Source of the DNA: Gemmatimonadota bacterium
GTDB lineage: Bacteria; Gemmatimonadota; Gemmatimonadetes; Palauibacterales; Palauibacteraceae
Assembly (NCBI GenBank): GCA_022826685.1
Contig: JAJDUL010000059.1
Span: 1-51,501, forward strand
Reading direction: 5' to 3'
DNA length: 51,501 nucleotides
In this document: positions 17,947 to 26,188 of the stretch, piece after piece
How the letters are laid out: each line of letters starts with the position of its first letter
Position numbering within the stretch: position 1 is the stretch's first letter
The notes under the pieces: model-generated
The model's input: only the letters and a program-made list of their open reading frames with translations
The model's database searches: none
Told to the model about the DNA's origin: nothing
Made by a program: the position numbers and the translations under genes

Positions 17947-19076
17947 CGCGGCTCCACCTTCCAGAAGGCGATGCCCCCCGCCTGCTTGCCCACGTCCACG
18001 CTGGCCGCGCGGACCCCGTCGCGGAGGTCGATCACGTCCACCGTTCCCGGCTCGCCGCCCACGCCCTCCACGCTCACGAAGGCGTACCGCGAATCCGGAG
18101 AGATCGCGATCCCGTGCGGCAGCGTCCGCGTGTTCGGGATCCGGGCCACCTCCGTTCCGCTGGCGAGATCCCAGACCCCGGTCGCCTGCCCGCTCTTGTA
18201 CGTCACGACGAGGGTGGCGCCATCCGGAGAGACATCGAGATTGTACGGACCCTCGCCCGTCTCGAATCGCCGCGTCACCCGCCACGACTGCACATCGATC
18301 TCCAGCACCTCCGCGTTCCGGTTGCAGGCGACGTACACATGGCGTCCGTCCACGGCCGGGTGCGCCCATGTCGGGCTGCAGCCGGGCGCCCCCACGGGCC
18401 GCGTCGGAAGCCAGTCGTACGGCCAGGCCTGCTCCTCGCCCGGGGAGAGGATGAAGCGCTGCGTGACTTCGAGCCGGTGCGCGTCGACCTCCACGAGCAG
18501 CTCATCCATCATGCACACGGAGTAGTGCCGCGCCCCGTCCGCCGTGAGCCGTGAGCCGTGCGGCATCGTGCAGGTCGGAATCTGCGCGACCTCGATCATC
18601 GCCCCGACGTCCACGACGGACACCGAACTCGGCTCGTGTTCGCCGTGCAGGTTGAAGTTCGCCGCGAAGAGCAGGCCCGCCGGCGTCACCTGCATGGTGG
18701 CGGGGAAGAGCCCCAGCTCGGCGCTCCCGAGCGGACGGTTCGTCTCCGTGGAATAGGCGACGACCGTGCCGAACGGATTCCCGTGGGCGAGCGTCACGTA
18801 CCACCGTTCCCCGCCCGGATCGACCGCGAGGCCGTGCGGCCCGTCGATTTCCGTCGGGAAGCGTCCCACGAAGACGGAATCCAGCACCGACGCACCGGTG
18901 CCATCGAACCGGACGAGATCGACGCGATCCTCCGATTCCGCCGCCACGTAGACGTAATACGACGACAGGCCGTCGGGGCTGTTTTCCTGGGAGGCCTCGG
19001 CGGGAACCGCCGCGACCGTCATTCCCAGCGCCCACAAGGCCATCGCCAAGCGGGGTGTTGTAGACTCGGGTAGCAT
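17943..19076 (-). CDS. Secreted YVTN/YncE-type seven-bladed beta-propeller protein
   Basis: 377 residues. The signal peptide is around residues 10-29 (LAMALWALGMTVAAVPAEAS). The rest is a repeated propeller with YVTN-like units: YYVYVAAESEDRVDLV, RWYVTLAHGN, RHVYVACNRNAEVLEID, GPYNLDVSPDGATLVVTYKSG and GIAISPDSRYAFVSVEG. The family binds ligands or proteins in the periplasm; no enzymatic residues are visible. An inserted loop has paired cysteines (TCTMPHG, HYSVCMM, APGCSPTW, VYVACN), perhaps disulfide-linked. First gene of the operon with the M30-like lipoprotein and the barrel. No Shine-Dalgarno precedes the ATG; an alternative ATG at residue 12 would still keep the signal core. Confidence 0.87.
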   Translation of the reverse strand: MLPESTTPRLAMALWALGMTVAAVPAEASQENSPDGLSSYYVYVAAESEDRVDLVRFDGTGASVLDSVFVGRFPTEIDGPHGLAVDPGGERWYVTLAHGNPFGTVVAYSTETNRPLGSAELGLFPATMQVTPAGLLFAANFNLHGEHEPSSVSVVDVGAMIEVAQIPTCTMPHGSRLTADGARHYSVCMMDELLVEVDAHRLEVTQRFILSPGEEQAWPYDWLPTRPVGAPGCSPTWAHPAVDGRHVYVACNRNAEVLEIDVQSWRVTRRFETGEGPYNLDVSPDGATLVVTYKSGQATGVWDLASGTEVARIPNTRTLPHGIAISPDSRYAFVSVEGVGGEPGTVDVIDLRDGVRAASVDVGKQAGGIAFWKVEPR

Positions 19077-19173
19077 ACGTTTTACGCGCGTTCGCGACTC
19101 CTTCTCCGGGACGACTCCGGGCCCGGCAACCGCCTCCGCCGGACACTCCTCCTCCTACCCTTAGAGTAGACAA

Positions 19174-19203
19174 TTGCTCAAGGGGTTGCCAATCGCGTTA
19201 GGT
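19174..19203 (+). promoter_or_regulatory. Candidate rnpB promoter in the divergent intergenic region
   Basis: TTGCTC (19174-19179) and TTAGGT (19198-19203) with an 18-base spacer end about eight bases before the P1 helix of RNase P RNA. The whole stretch 19155-19203 is unusually AT-rich for this window. The other side of the gap (19077-19150) must hold the YVTN-operon promoter; TAAAAC on the minus strand right before its ATG is the only AT-rich candidate there. Confidence 0.4.
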
Positions 19204-19210
19204 TGTCCGC

Positions 19211-19587
19211 GGCGGAGGGAGAAGAGGTCGCGGACGGGTGCGCGCACGCCGTTCGAGGAAAGTCCGGGCTCCGCAGGGCACGGCGCCGGGTAACGCCCGG
19301 GCGTCGCGAGGCGACGGAAAGTGCCACAGAGAGCAGACCGCCGATGGCGGCTTCGGCCGCACAGGCAAGGGTGAAAGGGTGGGGTAAGGGCCCACCGCGT
19401 TTCCTGGTGACAGGGACGGCACGGCAAACCCCGCCGGGAGCAAGGCCAAGCAGGAACGAGCGGCGGCCCGTCGCGTTCGAGTTCCGGGTAGGCCGCACGA
19501 GGCCTCGGGAAACCGCAGGTCCCAGATAGATGACCTCGCCGCGGGCCTGGCCCGCCGGTGACAGAACCCGGCTTATCTCCCTCCGCC
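19211..19587 (+). ncRNA. rnpB: RNase P RNA, bacterial class A
   Basis: All the conserved blocks of the ribozyme are present in order: GAGGAAAGTCCGGGCTC (CR I), CAGGGCACGGC with GGGTAACGCCCGG (P3/P4 region), GAAAGTGCCACAGAGA, GGTAAGGGCCCACCGCG, GACGGCACGGCAAACCCC, AGCAAGGCCAAGCAGG, the CCGGGTAGGC loop (GGU that pairs with tRNA CCA), CCCAGATAGATGA, and ACAGAACCCGGCTTA (CR V). The ends were set by the P1 helix: GGCGGAGGGA (19211-19220) pairs perfectly with TCCCTCCGCC (19578-19587). About 377 bases fits class A. It cleaves tRNA 5' leaders. The M16 gene begins about 40 bases later with no terminator visible between them. Confidence 0.97.
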
Positions 19588-19628
19588 TCTCCTCATGCCG
19601 CCGCGCCGGGAGCGGCACAGAGAACAGC

Positions 19629-20963
19629 ATGGAAAGGGAAGGGTCCTTGGCTCCAGCGTCTTCCGCCGCGATGAGGTTCGAGATCCGCGAGCACGTACTC
19701 GACAACGGGTTGAGGGTCGTCCTTCAGCCCGATGCGTCCGCGCCCCTCGTCGCCGTTCACGTCATGTACCACGTGGGATCGAAGAACGAGCGCGCCGGCC
19801 GAACCGGCTTCGCGCACCTCTTCGAGCATCTCCTCTTCCAGGGGTCCGAGCACGTGCCGCGCGAGCACCACTTCAAACTCGTCCAGGACGCGGGCGGCAC
19901 GCTCAACGGGACGACGTGGTTCGACCGCACGAACTACTTCGAGACGCTGCCCGCGAACGAACTGGATCTCGGCCTGTGGCTGGAGTCCGACCGCATGGGG
20001 TTCTTCAAGCCCGGGATCACCCAGGAGAAGCTCGACAACCAGCGCGAGGTGGTGAAGAACGAGCGGCGGCAGGCGTACGAGAACCGCCCCTACGGCCTCG
20101 CGTTCGAGGCCCTCCTCGCGCGCGCCTACGACGAGGGGCACCCCTACCGCCATCCGACGATCGGCTACATGCCCGACATCGACGCGGCCCGGCTCGAGGA
20201 CGTGCACGAGTTCTTCGACCGGCACTACGGACCCAACAACGCGACCCTCGTGCTCGTCGGCGACTTCGATCCGGCTGCGGCGCTGGCGCGGGTCGAGGCC
20301 TGGTTCGGGGAGATTCCCGCGCGGCCCGTCGCGGCGCGCCCGGACGTGCCCGTGCCCGCGCGCGACGGCGAGCGGCGCACCCTCCTTCGCGACCGCGTTC
20401 AGATGCCCCGCGTGTACCTCATGTATCATTCTCCGCGCTACGCGGACCCCGATTTCGAGGACGTCGTCCTCCTCAACTACCTGCTCGCCGACGGGGACAG
20501 TTCCCGCCTGGAAAAGACCCTCGTGTACGAAAAGCAGATGGCGGCGGACGTGACCTCCTTCACCTGGCCGACCGAGAGCGCCGGAATGTGCTTCGTCGTC
20601 GCGACTGCCCGCCCCGGCATCGACGCCTCCGACCTCGAGGCCGAGGTGAGGGACGTCCTCGACGACCTGCTCCGCGACGGCGTGGAGGAGGAAGAGATGG
20701 AGGGGGCGCGCAACCGGGCGCGGCGCGGGCTCCTGAACGGGCGCGCGGGCTTCGGCGACCGCGCGGACGCGATCGCGCACGCCGCCGTGTTGCGGGGCGA
20801 CGCCGGCTACGTGAACGACGCCTTCGCGCGCTACGGAGCCGTCGCCCGCGCGGACGTGGAGCGCGCGGCCGGCACCGTGCTCGACCCGCGCGGCCTCACG
20901 GTTCTCCACGTCGTGCCCGAACAGGAGACGGACGCAACGGATGCGACGGAGGGGACGCCTTGA
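19629..20963 (+). CDS. M16-family zinc metallopeptidase, catalytic subunit
   Basis: 444 residues. The inverted zinc motif HLFEH is at 63-67 (H63, E66, H67), and a downstream Glu in the helix EVVKNERRQAYENRPYG (about residue 140) supplies the third ligand, so this is the active partner of an M16 pair. Two roughly 200-residue repeats are visible, the second (about 220-430) lacking the zinc motif as usual. There is no signal peptide, so it may be cytoplasmic or use a non-standard route. The ATG at 19629 was chosen; ATG 19671, right before the conserved FEIREHVLDNGLRV, is an alternative. The stop overlaps the start of the second M16 gene (TTGA). Confidence 0.94.
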   Translation: MEREGSLAPASSAAMRFEIREHVLDNGLRVVLQPDASAPLVAVHVMYHVGSKNERAGRTGFAHLFEHLLFQGSEHVPREHHFKLVQDAGGTLNGTTWFDRTNYFETLPANELDLGLWLESDRMGFFKPGITQEKLDNQREVVKNERRQAYENRPYGLAFEALLARAYDEGHPYRHPTIGYMPDIDAARLEDVHEFFDRHYGPNNATLVLVGDFDPAAALARVEAWFGEIPARPVAARPDVPVPARDGERRTLLRDRVQMPRVYLMYHSPRYADPDFEDVVLLNYLLADGDSSRLEKTLVYEKQMAADVTSFTWPTESAGMCFVVATARPGIDASDLEAEVRDVLDDLLRDGVEEEEMEGARNRARRGLLNGRAGFGDRADAIAHAAVLRGDAGYVNDAFARYGAVARADVERAAGTVLDPRGLTVLHVVPEQETDATDATEGTP

Positions 20964-22324
20964 CGAAGCCGGGGATCGCGACCCCCGACCGCGCCGTACG
21001 CCCGGCGCCGGCCGCCCCGCGCCCGCTCGCGCTTCCGCGCTTCGAGCGGCACACGCTCGGCAACGGCCTCCGGGTCGAACATGCCGAACGACGCGGTCTG
21101 CCCGAGGTGTCGCTCCACCTCGTCCTCGAATGCGGCGCGGGCGCCGACCCGCCGCGACTCGGCGGTCTCGGCGAGCTGACCGCCCGGCTCCTCACCGCCG
21201 GCACCCAGGGGCGGGACGCGATCGAGATGGCACGCTGGCTCGACCGCCTCGGCGTCGGATACCGCGCAACGGCGGGCTACGCCGTCGGGGCCGTCTCCAT
21301 GCACTTCCTGTCGGAGGTGTTCGAGGAGGCGCTCGACTTCCTGGCGGCCACCATCCTCGATTCCGAGTTCCCCGAGCACGAAGTCGAACGCATCCGCGGC
21401 GAGCGCATCGACGAAATCGAACGCCAGGCGGACGACCCGGCGACCGTCGCGGGTCTCGCCACGATCGCCGAACTCTACGGCGACGGCCTGTACGGCCGGC
21501 CGGTCGGAGGCACCGGAGCCACGGTGTCGGAGATCGGCCCGGAAGCGGTACGGGAGTTCCACGGCGCGCGGTATCGCCCCGGCGGCGCGCTCCTCATCGC
21601 GTGCGGCGACCTCGACCGCGAGCGTCTCATCTCCGCCGCGGAGGCGCGCTTCGGCGACTGGAGCGGCGAGACCGCCCAGGTCCCGCCCCCGGAAACGCCG
21701 GAGCCGCGCGCGAGCGACCTCATCCTCATCGACCGTCCCGGCAGCGCCCAGAGCGAGATCCGCGTCGCGACGGTGGGCGTGCCCTACAACACCGGGGACC
21801 ATCACGCGATCATCGTGGCCAACGCGATCCTCGGCGGCCTCTTCAACTCCCGGATCAACCTCAATCTGCGCGAGGACAAGGGGTGGACCTACGGAGCGAG
21901 ATCGAGTTTCCGGTTCCGCCGGGGCGCGGGACCCTTCGTCGCGCGCACGGCCGTCGAAACCGCCCGGACCGGCCCCGCGTTCGAGGAGATCCTGCGCGAG
22001 ATCGAGACCATGCGCACGGCGCCCGTCACCGACGACGAAATGAGACTGGCGCGCAACGCTCTCACCCTCTCCCTCCCGCTCCAGTTCGAGACCGCCGTGC
22101 AGATCTGCGGAAAGGTGAGCCGCCAGCGCGTATTCGGCCTGGCCGACGACTACTGGGAGACGTACCGCTCCCGCATCGAGGCCGTGACGCCGGACGAGGT
22201 GCAGGAGGTCTGCCGCACGTACCTCGACCCCGACCGCCTCACGCTCCTCGCCGTGGGCGACGCGGCGACGGCCGTGCCCACGCTGGACGGCCTCGGGCCC
22301 GTGGATGTCCGGCCCGCCTCGTGA
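20960..22324 (+). CDS. M16-family protein, non-catalytic subunit
   Basis: 454 residues from a TTG overlapping the previous TGA. It starts with the same fold (HTLGNGLRVEHAERRGLPEVSLHL), but the position of the zinc motif reads GGLGELTARLL, so both histidines are lost and it cannot bind catalytic zinc. The C-terminal half keeps the substrate-binding R/Y element (FNSRINLNLREDKGWTYGA). In two-gene M16B systems the inactive subunit pairs with the active one to form a clam-shell peptide-degrading chamber. The upstream gene supplies the matching HxxEH subunit, so a heterodimer is the natural reading. Confidence 0.93.
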   Translation: MTKPGIATPDRAVRPAPAAPRPLALPRFERHTLGNGLRVEHAERRGLPEVSLHLVLECGAGADPPRLGGLGELTARLLTAGTQGRDAIEMARWLDRLGVGYRATAGYAVGAVSMHFLSEVFEEALDFLAATILDSEFPEHEVERIRGERIDEIERQADDPATVAGLATIAELYGDGLYGRPVGGTGATVSEIGPEAVREFHGARYRPGGALLIACGDLDRERLISAAEARFGDWSGETAQVPPPETPEPRASDLILIDRPGSAQSEIRVATVGVPYNTGDHHAIIVANAILGGLFNSRINLNLREDKGWTYGARSSFRFRRGAGPFVARTAVETARTGPAFEEILREIETMRTAPVTDDEMRLARNALTLSLPLQFETAVQICGKVSRQRVFGLADDYWETYRSRIEAVTPDEVQEVCRTYLDPDRLTLLAVGDAATAVPTLDGLGPVDVRPAS

Positions 22325-22955
22325 CCGCGCCGTGACCGAAGGCGCCGGGCGGGGCGGCCCGACGGGCCGCGTGGATGGAGAGCGCGTCTACTCCGGCCGC
22401 AGGATCGATGTCGATGTGGATCGCGTGCGGTTCCCGGACGGGTCCATCGGCCGGCTCGAACTGATCCGCCACCCCGGCGCCGCCGCCGTCGTCGCGCTGG
22501 ACCTGCCCGGCCCTCCCGGCGAAGCCGCCGGTGAGCCGCCGCGCGAGCCCGTCGTCACGCTGGTGCGTCAATACAGGTACGCCGCCGGCGGATTCATCTG
22601 GGAGGTGCCGGCCGGGAACCTGGAACCCGGCGAGCCTCCCGAGGCGTGCGCCCTCCGGGAACTGGAAGAGGAGGCGGGACTGCGTGCCGGACGCCTGGAG
22701 CAACTCGCCTCCGTACGCACGACGCCGGGTTTCACGAACGAGGTCATCCACCTCTTCGCGGCGTGGGACCTCGAGGCGGGGGAGACGCGTCACGAGGCGA
22801 GCGAGTTCATGGATGTGCATCGGCTACCCCTGCGACGTACCATCGAGATGATCGATGCGGGAGAGATCAGCGACGGCAAGACGATCTGCGCGCTGACCCT
22901 CGCGGCCCGCTGGGTTGCCCGCCGGATGGATCGAATCGGCGGCACCGGGGTTTAA
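22305..22955 (+). CDS. Nudix hydrolase, ADP-ribose pyrophosphatase type
   Basis: 216 residues. The Nudix box is complete: GNLEPGE followed by seven residues and RELEEEAGL (GX5EX7REUXEEXGU). Flanking strands (ERVYSGRRIDVDVDRVRFPDG, VTLVRQYRYAAGGFIWEVPAG and TTPGFTNEVIHLF) match ADP-ribose/NUDT5-like enzymes, which split ADP-ribose or other nucleoside diphosphate derivatives using Mg. The ATG overlaps the M16 gene by 20 bases; GTG 22332, eight bases after that stop, is an equally possible start and would only shorten the non-conserved N-terminus. Confidence 0.92.
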   Translation: MSGPPRDRAVTEGAGRGGPTGRVDGERVYSGRRIDVDVDRVRFPDGSIGRLELIRHPGAAAVVALDLPGPPGEAAGEPPREPVVTLVRQYRYAAGGFIWEVPAGNLEPGEPPEACALRELEEEAGLRAGRLEQLASVRTTPGFTNEVIHLFAAWDLEAGETRHEASEFMDVHRLPLRRTIEMIDAGEISDGKTICALTLAARWVARRMDRIGGTGV

Positions 22956-22998
22956 CGCGTCGAATCGCCTGCAAGGGGAGCCCCGCAAAGGGAGCGGC

Positions 22999-23655
22999 AT
23001 GGACACGAAGCCGAACCTCGAAGTCACGAGCCGATACGCGACGCCCGGTGAGATGGAACCGCTCGGGCGCGGGGAGTTGAAGCGCCTCGAGGATGCGGAA
23101 CTCGTCACGCAGTACCTGGGCGGACAGCGCTTCGCGTTCAACGAGATCGCCGAGCGCTATCAGGACCGCCTGCTGAATTTCATCTACCGCACCATCGGAG
23201 ACCGGGACCGCGCCGAGGATCTCGTGCAGGAGACCTTCGTGCGCGTCTACCGGCACCTCCACCGGTTCGATCCCGCGCGGAAGTTCTCGACCTGGATCTA
23301 TACGATCGCCAGCAACCTGGCGAAGAACGAATTGCGGAACCGTGCGCGCAATCCGCTGGTACTCTTCCATTCGCTCCGGAAGAGTTGGGAAGCCGACCAT
23401 CGGCCGCTCGAATTCGAGGATACGGCCTACCGGCCCGACGATCTGTTCCGCAAGCGGCGCGTGCGGGAACAGGTCGAGGCCGCGGTCGCGGAACTTCCCG
23501 AGCATCACCGTGTCGTATTCGTGCTGCGCGAACTGGAAGGGAAGAGCTACGAGGAGATTTCGGAGATCACGGGAGTGACGCTGGGCACCGTCAAGTCGCG
23601 CCTGAATCGGGCGCGGAACCGGTTCGCCTGCATCATCGCCCCGATGCTCGATTGA
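22999..23655 (+). CDS. ECF-type RNA polymerase sigma factor
   Basis: 218 residues. Region 2 is clear (AFNEIAERYQDRLLNFIYRTIGD, DRAEDLVQETFVRVYRHL, FDPARKFSTWIYTIASNLAKNELRN) and region 4 follows (LPEHHRVVFVLRELEGKSYEEISEI and GVTLGTVKSRLNRARNRF). Region 3 is missing, as in group 4 (ECF) sigma factors. The start follows AAAGGGAG at good spacing. The next gene encodes a zinc-finger anti-sigma factor, so activity is presumably held in check until an envelope or redox signal releases it. A long acidic N-terminal extension (about 35 residues) precedes region 2. No matching autoregulatory promoter is obvious in the short gap upstream. Confidence 0.95.
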   Translation: MDTKPNLEVTSRYATPGEMEPLGRGELKRLEDAELVTQYLGGQRFAFNEIAERYQDRLLNFIYRTIGDRDRAEDLVQETFVRVYRHLHRFDPARKFSTWIYTIASNLAKNELRNRARNPLVLFHSLRKSWEADHRPLEFEDTAYRPDDLFRKRRVREQVEAAVAELPEHHRVVFVLRELEGKSYEEISEITGVTLGTVKSRLNRARNRFACIIAPMLD

Positions 23656-23691
23656 ACCCCGCGCCCGGCCCGCGGAAGGAACCCTGGTAAA

Positions 23692-24282
23692 ATGATGGTT
23701 TGCAAAGAGATGGCTTGTAAAGAATTCATCGAGCGATACACCGAATACGTCGACGGTGCGCTTGCCCCTGACGAGCGCCGTCGTTTCGACGCGCATCTGG
23801 AGGGATGCAAGTCGTGTCGACGCTATCAGCGAGTCCTGACTCGCGGGCTCGCAGCGTGGCGGGCTCTCCCTCGCGTCTCCACCTCTCCGGATTTCCTGCC
23901 CCGCCTGCAGCACCGCCTCTACCACGTCGACGAGTCTTCGAAGCGGTCCTGGCGGGGCCATCTCGGCCGAGCCGCGGCCATCGCCGTGGCGTCGGCGGGA
24001 CTCTTTACGCTGGGCGTGTCGAACGGAAGCCAGCCGCTGCTCGTCGAAGTGCAGCTTCCGCCGGTGATGGCGGACGTGCCCACGGAAACGGTGGCGGAGA
24101 GCCGGGGAAGCCGGTTCGCCGACGACCCCTCCGTACCCGACTGGTTCCTCGTCCCGTTCGCTCCCGCGCTCGATGACGGAGGCGGACTGTTCGGTTCGAC
24201 GTACGCCGTGCCGATCGCGACGAGCGACTCCATCCCCCTGCCGGTCGAGCGACGCTCCGGCCAACTCGACGAGTCTCGCTGA
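23692..24282 (+). CDS. Zinc-finger (ZAS-type) anti-sigma factor
   Basis: 196 residues from the first ATG. The N-terminus has the zf-HC2 pattern: Cys in MACKEFIERYTEYVDGAL, then HLEGCKSCRRY (HxxxCxxC), which binds zinc and the sigma factor. A hydrophobic segment (about 87-103, AAAIAVASAGLFTLGV) probably spans the inner membrane, leaving a periplasmic tail of about 90 residues. The gene lies 36 bases after the sigma gene behind GGAAGGAA. The first codons look duplicated (MVCKE then MACKE), so translation may really begin at 23710, which gives the normal family N-terminus. Confidence 0.9.
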   Translation: MMVCKEMACKEFIERYTEYVDGALAPDERRRFDAHLEGCKSCRRYQRVLTRGLAAWRALPRVSTSPDFLPRLQHRLYHVDESSKRSWRGHLGRAAAIAVASAGLFTLGVSNGSQPLLVEVQLPPVMADVPTETVAESRGSRFADDPSVPDWFLVPFAPALDDGGGLFGSTYAVPIATSDSIPLPVERRSGQLDESR

Positions 24283-24322
24283 CCCACCGCCGCGGCCCGC
24301 GGCACGGGTCTCTCCCGGCGCC

Positions 24323-25333
24323 GTGAGCGCGCCCCTCGACACGCGGCTCTCGCGAGCCCTGGGCCAGGGTCCCCCGACCGGCGCCTGGTTCCTGCACGGA
24401 GACGCGATCCGCCTGCGGGACGAAGCCGCGCAACAGCTCGTCGAGGCCGCCGTCGACCCCGCCACGCGCGACTTCAACTACGACCAGTTCCACGCCGAGG
24501 ACGTGACGGACGAGCAGCTCGCCGCCACCCTGGCCATGCCCCCAATGATGGCGGAGCGCCGCGTCGTCTTCGTGCGCGATGTCGAGCGGCTGGGGACGAA
24601 AGCCCGCGCGGTCCTCAAGAAAGCCGCGGCGGCCGCGCCCCCCGACCTCGCCCTCATCGTCACGGCGCGCATCCCCAAGGGGTCGCGCGCGGCCTTCTAC
24701 CGCGACCTCAAGAAGGCGTGTCGCACGCTGGAGTGGAATACGCCGCGGGCGGCGGAGATCCCCGGATGGATTCACGACCGGGCGCGGAGGCGCTGGAAGC
24801 TCGACCTCTCTCCGGCGTCGGCACAGTGGATCGCGGGAGCCGTCGGGTCGGACCTGTCGACGCTGGACGCCGAGCTCGAGAAGCTCGCTTCGCTTCCCGC
24901 CGACCGCCGGACCGACGCGGACATCCGGGCCATCGTTCCGCGGACTCATCGGATCGATCGCTGGAGCTGGCTCGATCTCGTGGCTTCGCGCGACTACCCG
25001 CGCGCCTTGCGCGAGTTGGAAAACGTGCTCACTTCGGAGCGGGGGGTTGGGCTGGTCGCCGGACTTGTGGAACAGCACCTTCTGCTTGGTCTGGCCCTCG
25101 AAACGGGAGCCGCCGGCTTGCGCGCCGCCCTGTCGGAAACCGGGCGCGGCTATCTCTCCTGGAAGGCGAACGCCTACGCGAAGCAGGCGAGGGCATGGAC
25201 CGTACACGAACTCGATCATGCGCTGCGGGCGCTCCACCGCGCCGACCGGCACCTCAAATCGGGGCGGGGAGACCAGGCGGCGCTCGCCGAGATGCTCCTG
25301 GCGCTGGGGCAGGCGAAGAACGCCGGGAGATGA
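24323..25333 (+). CDS. holA: DNA polymerase III delta subunit
   Basis: 336 residues from GTG. The delta subunit opens the sliding clamp within the clamp loader. Recognisable parts are the N-terminal nucleotide-fold strand GAWFLHGDAIRLRDEAAQQL, RRVVFVRDVERLG, LALIVTARIPKG, the linker EIPGWIHDRARRRW, and the helical DLSTLDAELEKLASL; the C-terminal collar runs to the end (LHRADRHLKSGRGDQAALAEMLL). The GTG was chosen because it is the first standard start before the conserved domain and lies 40 bases after the anti-sigma stop. The stop overlaps the SPOR gene (ATGA). Confidence 0.92.
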   Translation: MSAPLDTRLSRALGQGPPTGAWFLHGDAIRLRDEAAQQLVEAAVDPATRDFNYDQFHAEDVTDEQLAATLAMPPMMAERRVVFVRDVERLGTKARAVLKKAAAAAPPDLALIVTARIPKGSRAAFYRDLKKACRTLEWNTPRAAEIPGWIHDRARRRWKLDLSPASAQWIAGAVGSDLSTLDAELEKLASLPADRRTDADIRAIVPRTHRIDRWSWLDLVASRDYPRALRELENVLTSERGVGLVAGLVEQHLLLGLALETGAAGLRAALSETGRGYLSWKANAYAKQARAWTVHELDHALRALHRADRHLKSGRGDQAALAEMLLALGQAKNAGR

Positions 25334-26181
25334 CGGCGCGCCGCCGGAGCCGCGGAGGGCGCCCCCCGCGCCATGGAAGCCGCCGCGCGTGGGCGCTGGC
25401 GCTTCTCGCCGGGGCGTCGTCATGGGGATTTTCCGTCCCGTCCTCCGCGCAGGCCGCCCAAGCCGCCGCCCCCGTGGATCTCGACCAGCTCGAGGCACGG
25501 ATCGAGGCCGGGAGACTCGAAGGCGCCGCGGAGGCGATCGAGCGCTGGTTCGCCACGGAGGCGCGGAACGCCGCGCACGGCGACGTGCTGCGTGCGCGGT
25601 ACCTCCGGGCGCGTCTCCTCGCCGACCCGGATTCCGCGCGCGCGGAACTCCTCTCCGTCGCCATGAGCGGTGGCTCGCGCCATGGATCCCGGGCATGGCT
25701 GCGGCTCGCACAACTGGATCTCGCGCTCGACGAACCCGCGCGCGCGGCGGCCGATCTCGAGCGCCTGCGGGCGGACCACGCGCGGAGCGCCGAGGCGGTC
25801 GAGTCCTGGTACTGGACGGCGCGGACCTTCGAGGACCGGGGGCTGCTCGATCGGGCGTGCGAGGCGTGGCAACGGGCGGCCGCGGAGGGGCGGCGCGTCG
25901 GCGCCACGAAGATCGCGCTTCTTGCGGAGACCTCGGCGCTCGGCTGCGCGCCGGGCGCCCCGCGCTTCGCGATACAGGTCGCGGCGTTCTCGCGCCGGGA
26001 TCCGGCGGAGGAGATGCGCGGACAGCTCGAAGCCGCCGGCTTCTTCTCCCGCGTCGTCGAGTACGACGGACTCCACCGCGTCCGGCTGGGCCGCTTCGCC
26101 CGCCGGGAAGCGGCGGAGAGCCTCGCGCGCCGACTCCGGGGCGCGGGCTTCGAGCCCGCCGTCATCCCCATCGTCTCGTGA
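25330..26181 (+). CDS. Exported SPOR-domain protein
   Basis: 283 residues starting in an ATGA overlap with holA. A basic N-terminus and hydrophobic core (RRAWALALLAGASSWGFSV, cleavage near SAQA) direct export. Residues about 45-205 are helical and TPR-like (RARYLRARLLADPDSARAELL, AWLRLAQLDLALDEPARAAADLERL). The last ~75 residues are a SPOR domain (FAIQVAAFSRRDPAEEM and LHRVRLGRFARREAAESLA), which binds denuded peptidoglycan glycans, often at the division site. It therefore probably sits on the cell wall; a partner for the TPR part is not identifiable. Confidence 0.88.
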   Translation: MTARRRSRGGRPPRHGSRRAWALALLAGASSWGFSVPSSAQAAQAAAPVDLDQLEARIEAGRLEGAAEAIERWFATEARNAAHGDVLRARYLRARLLADPDSARAELLSVAMSGGSRHGSRAWLRLAQLDLALDEPARAAADLERLRADHARSAEAVESWYWTARTFEDRGLLDRACEAWQRAAAEGRRVGATKIALLAETSALGCAPGAPRFAIQVAAFSRRDPAEEMRGQLEAAGFFSRVVEYDGLHRVRLGRFARREAAESLARRLRGAGFEPAVIPIVS

Positions 26182-26188
26182 GGCGCTG

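Noticed and set aside
19530..19628. N-terminal extension of the first M16 protein into the RNase P RNA
   Set aside because: That segment is the conserved 3' part of rnpB and the extended residues do not resemble the family.
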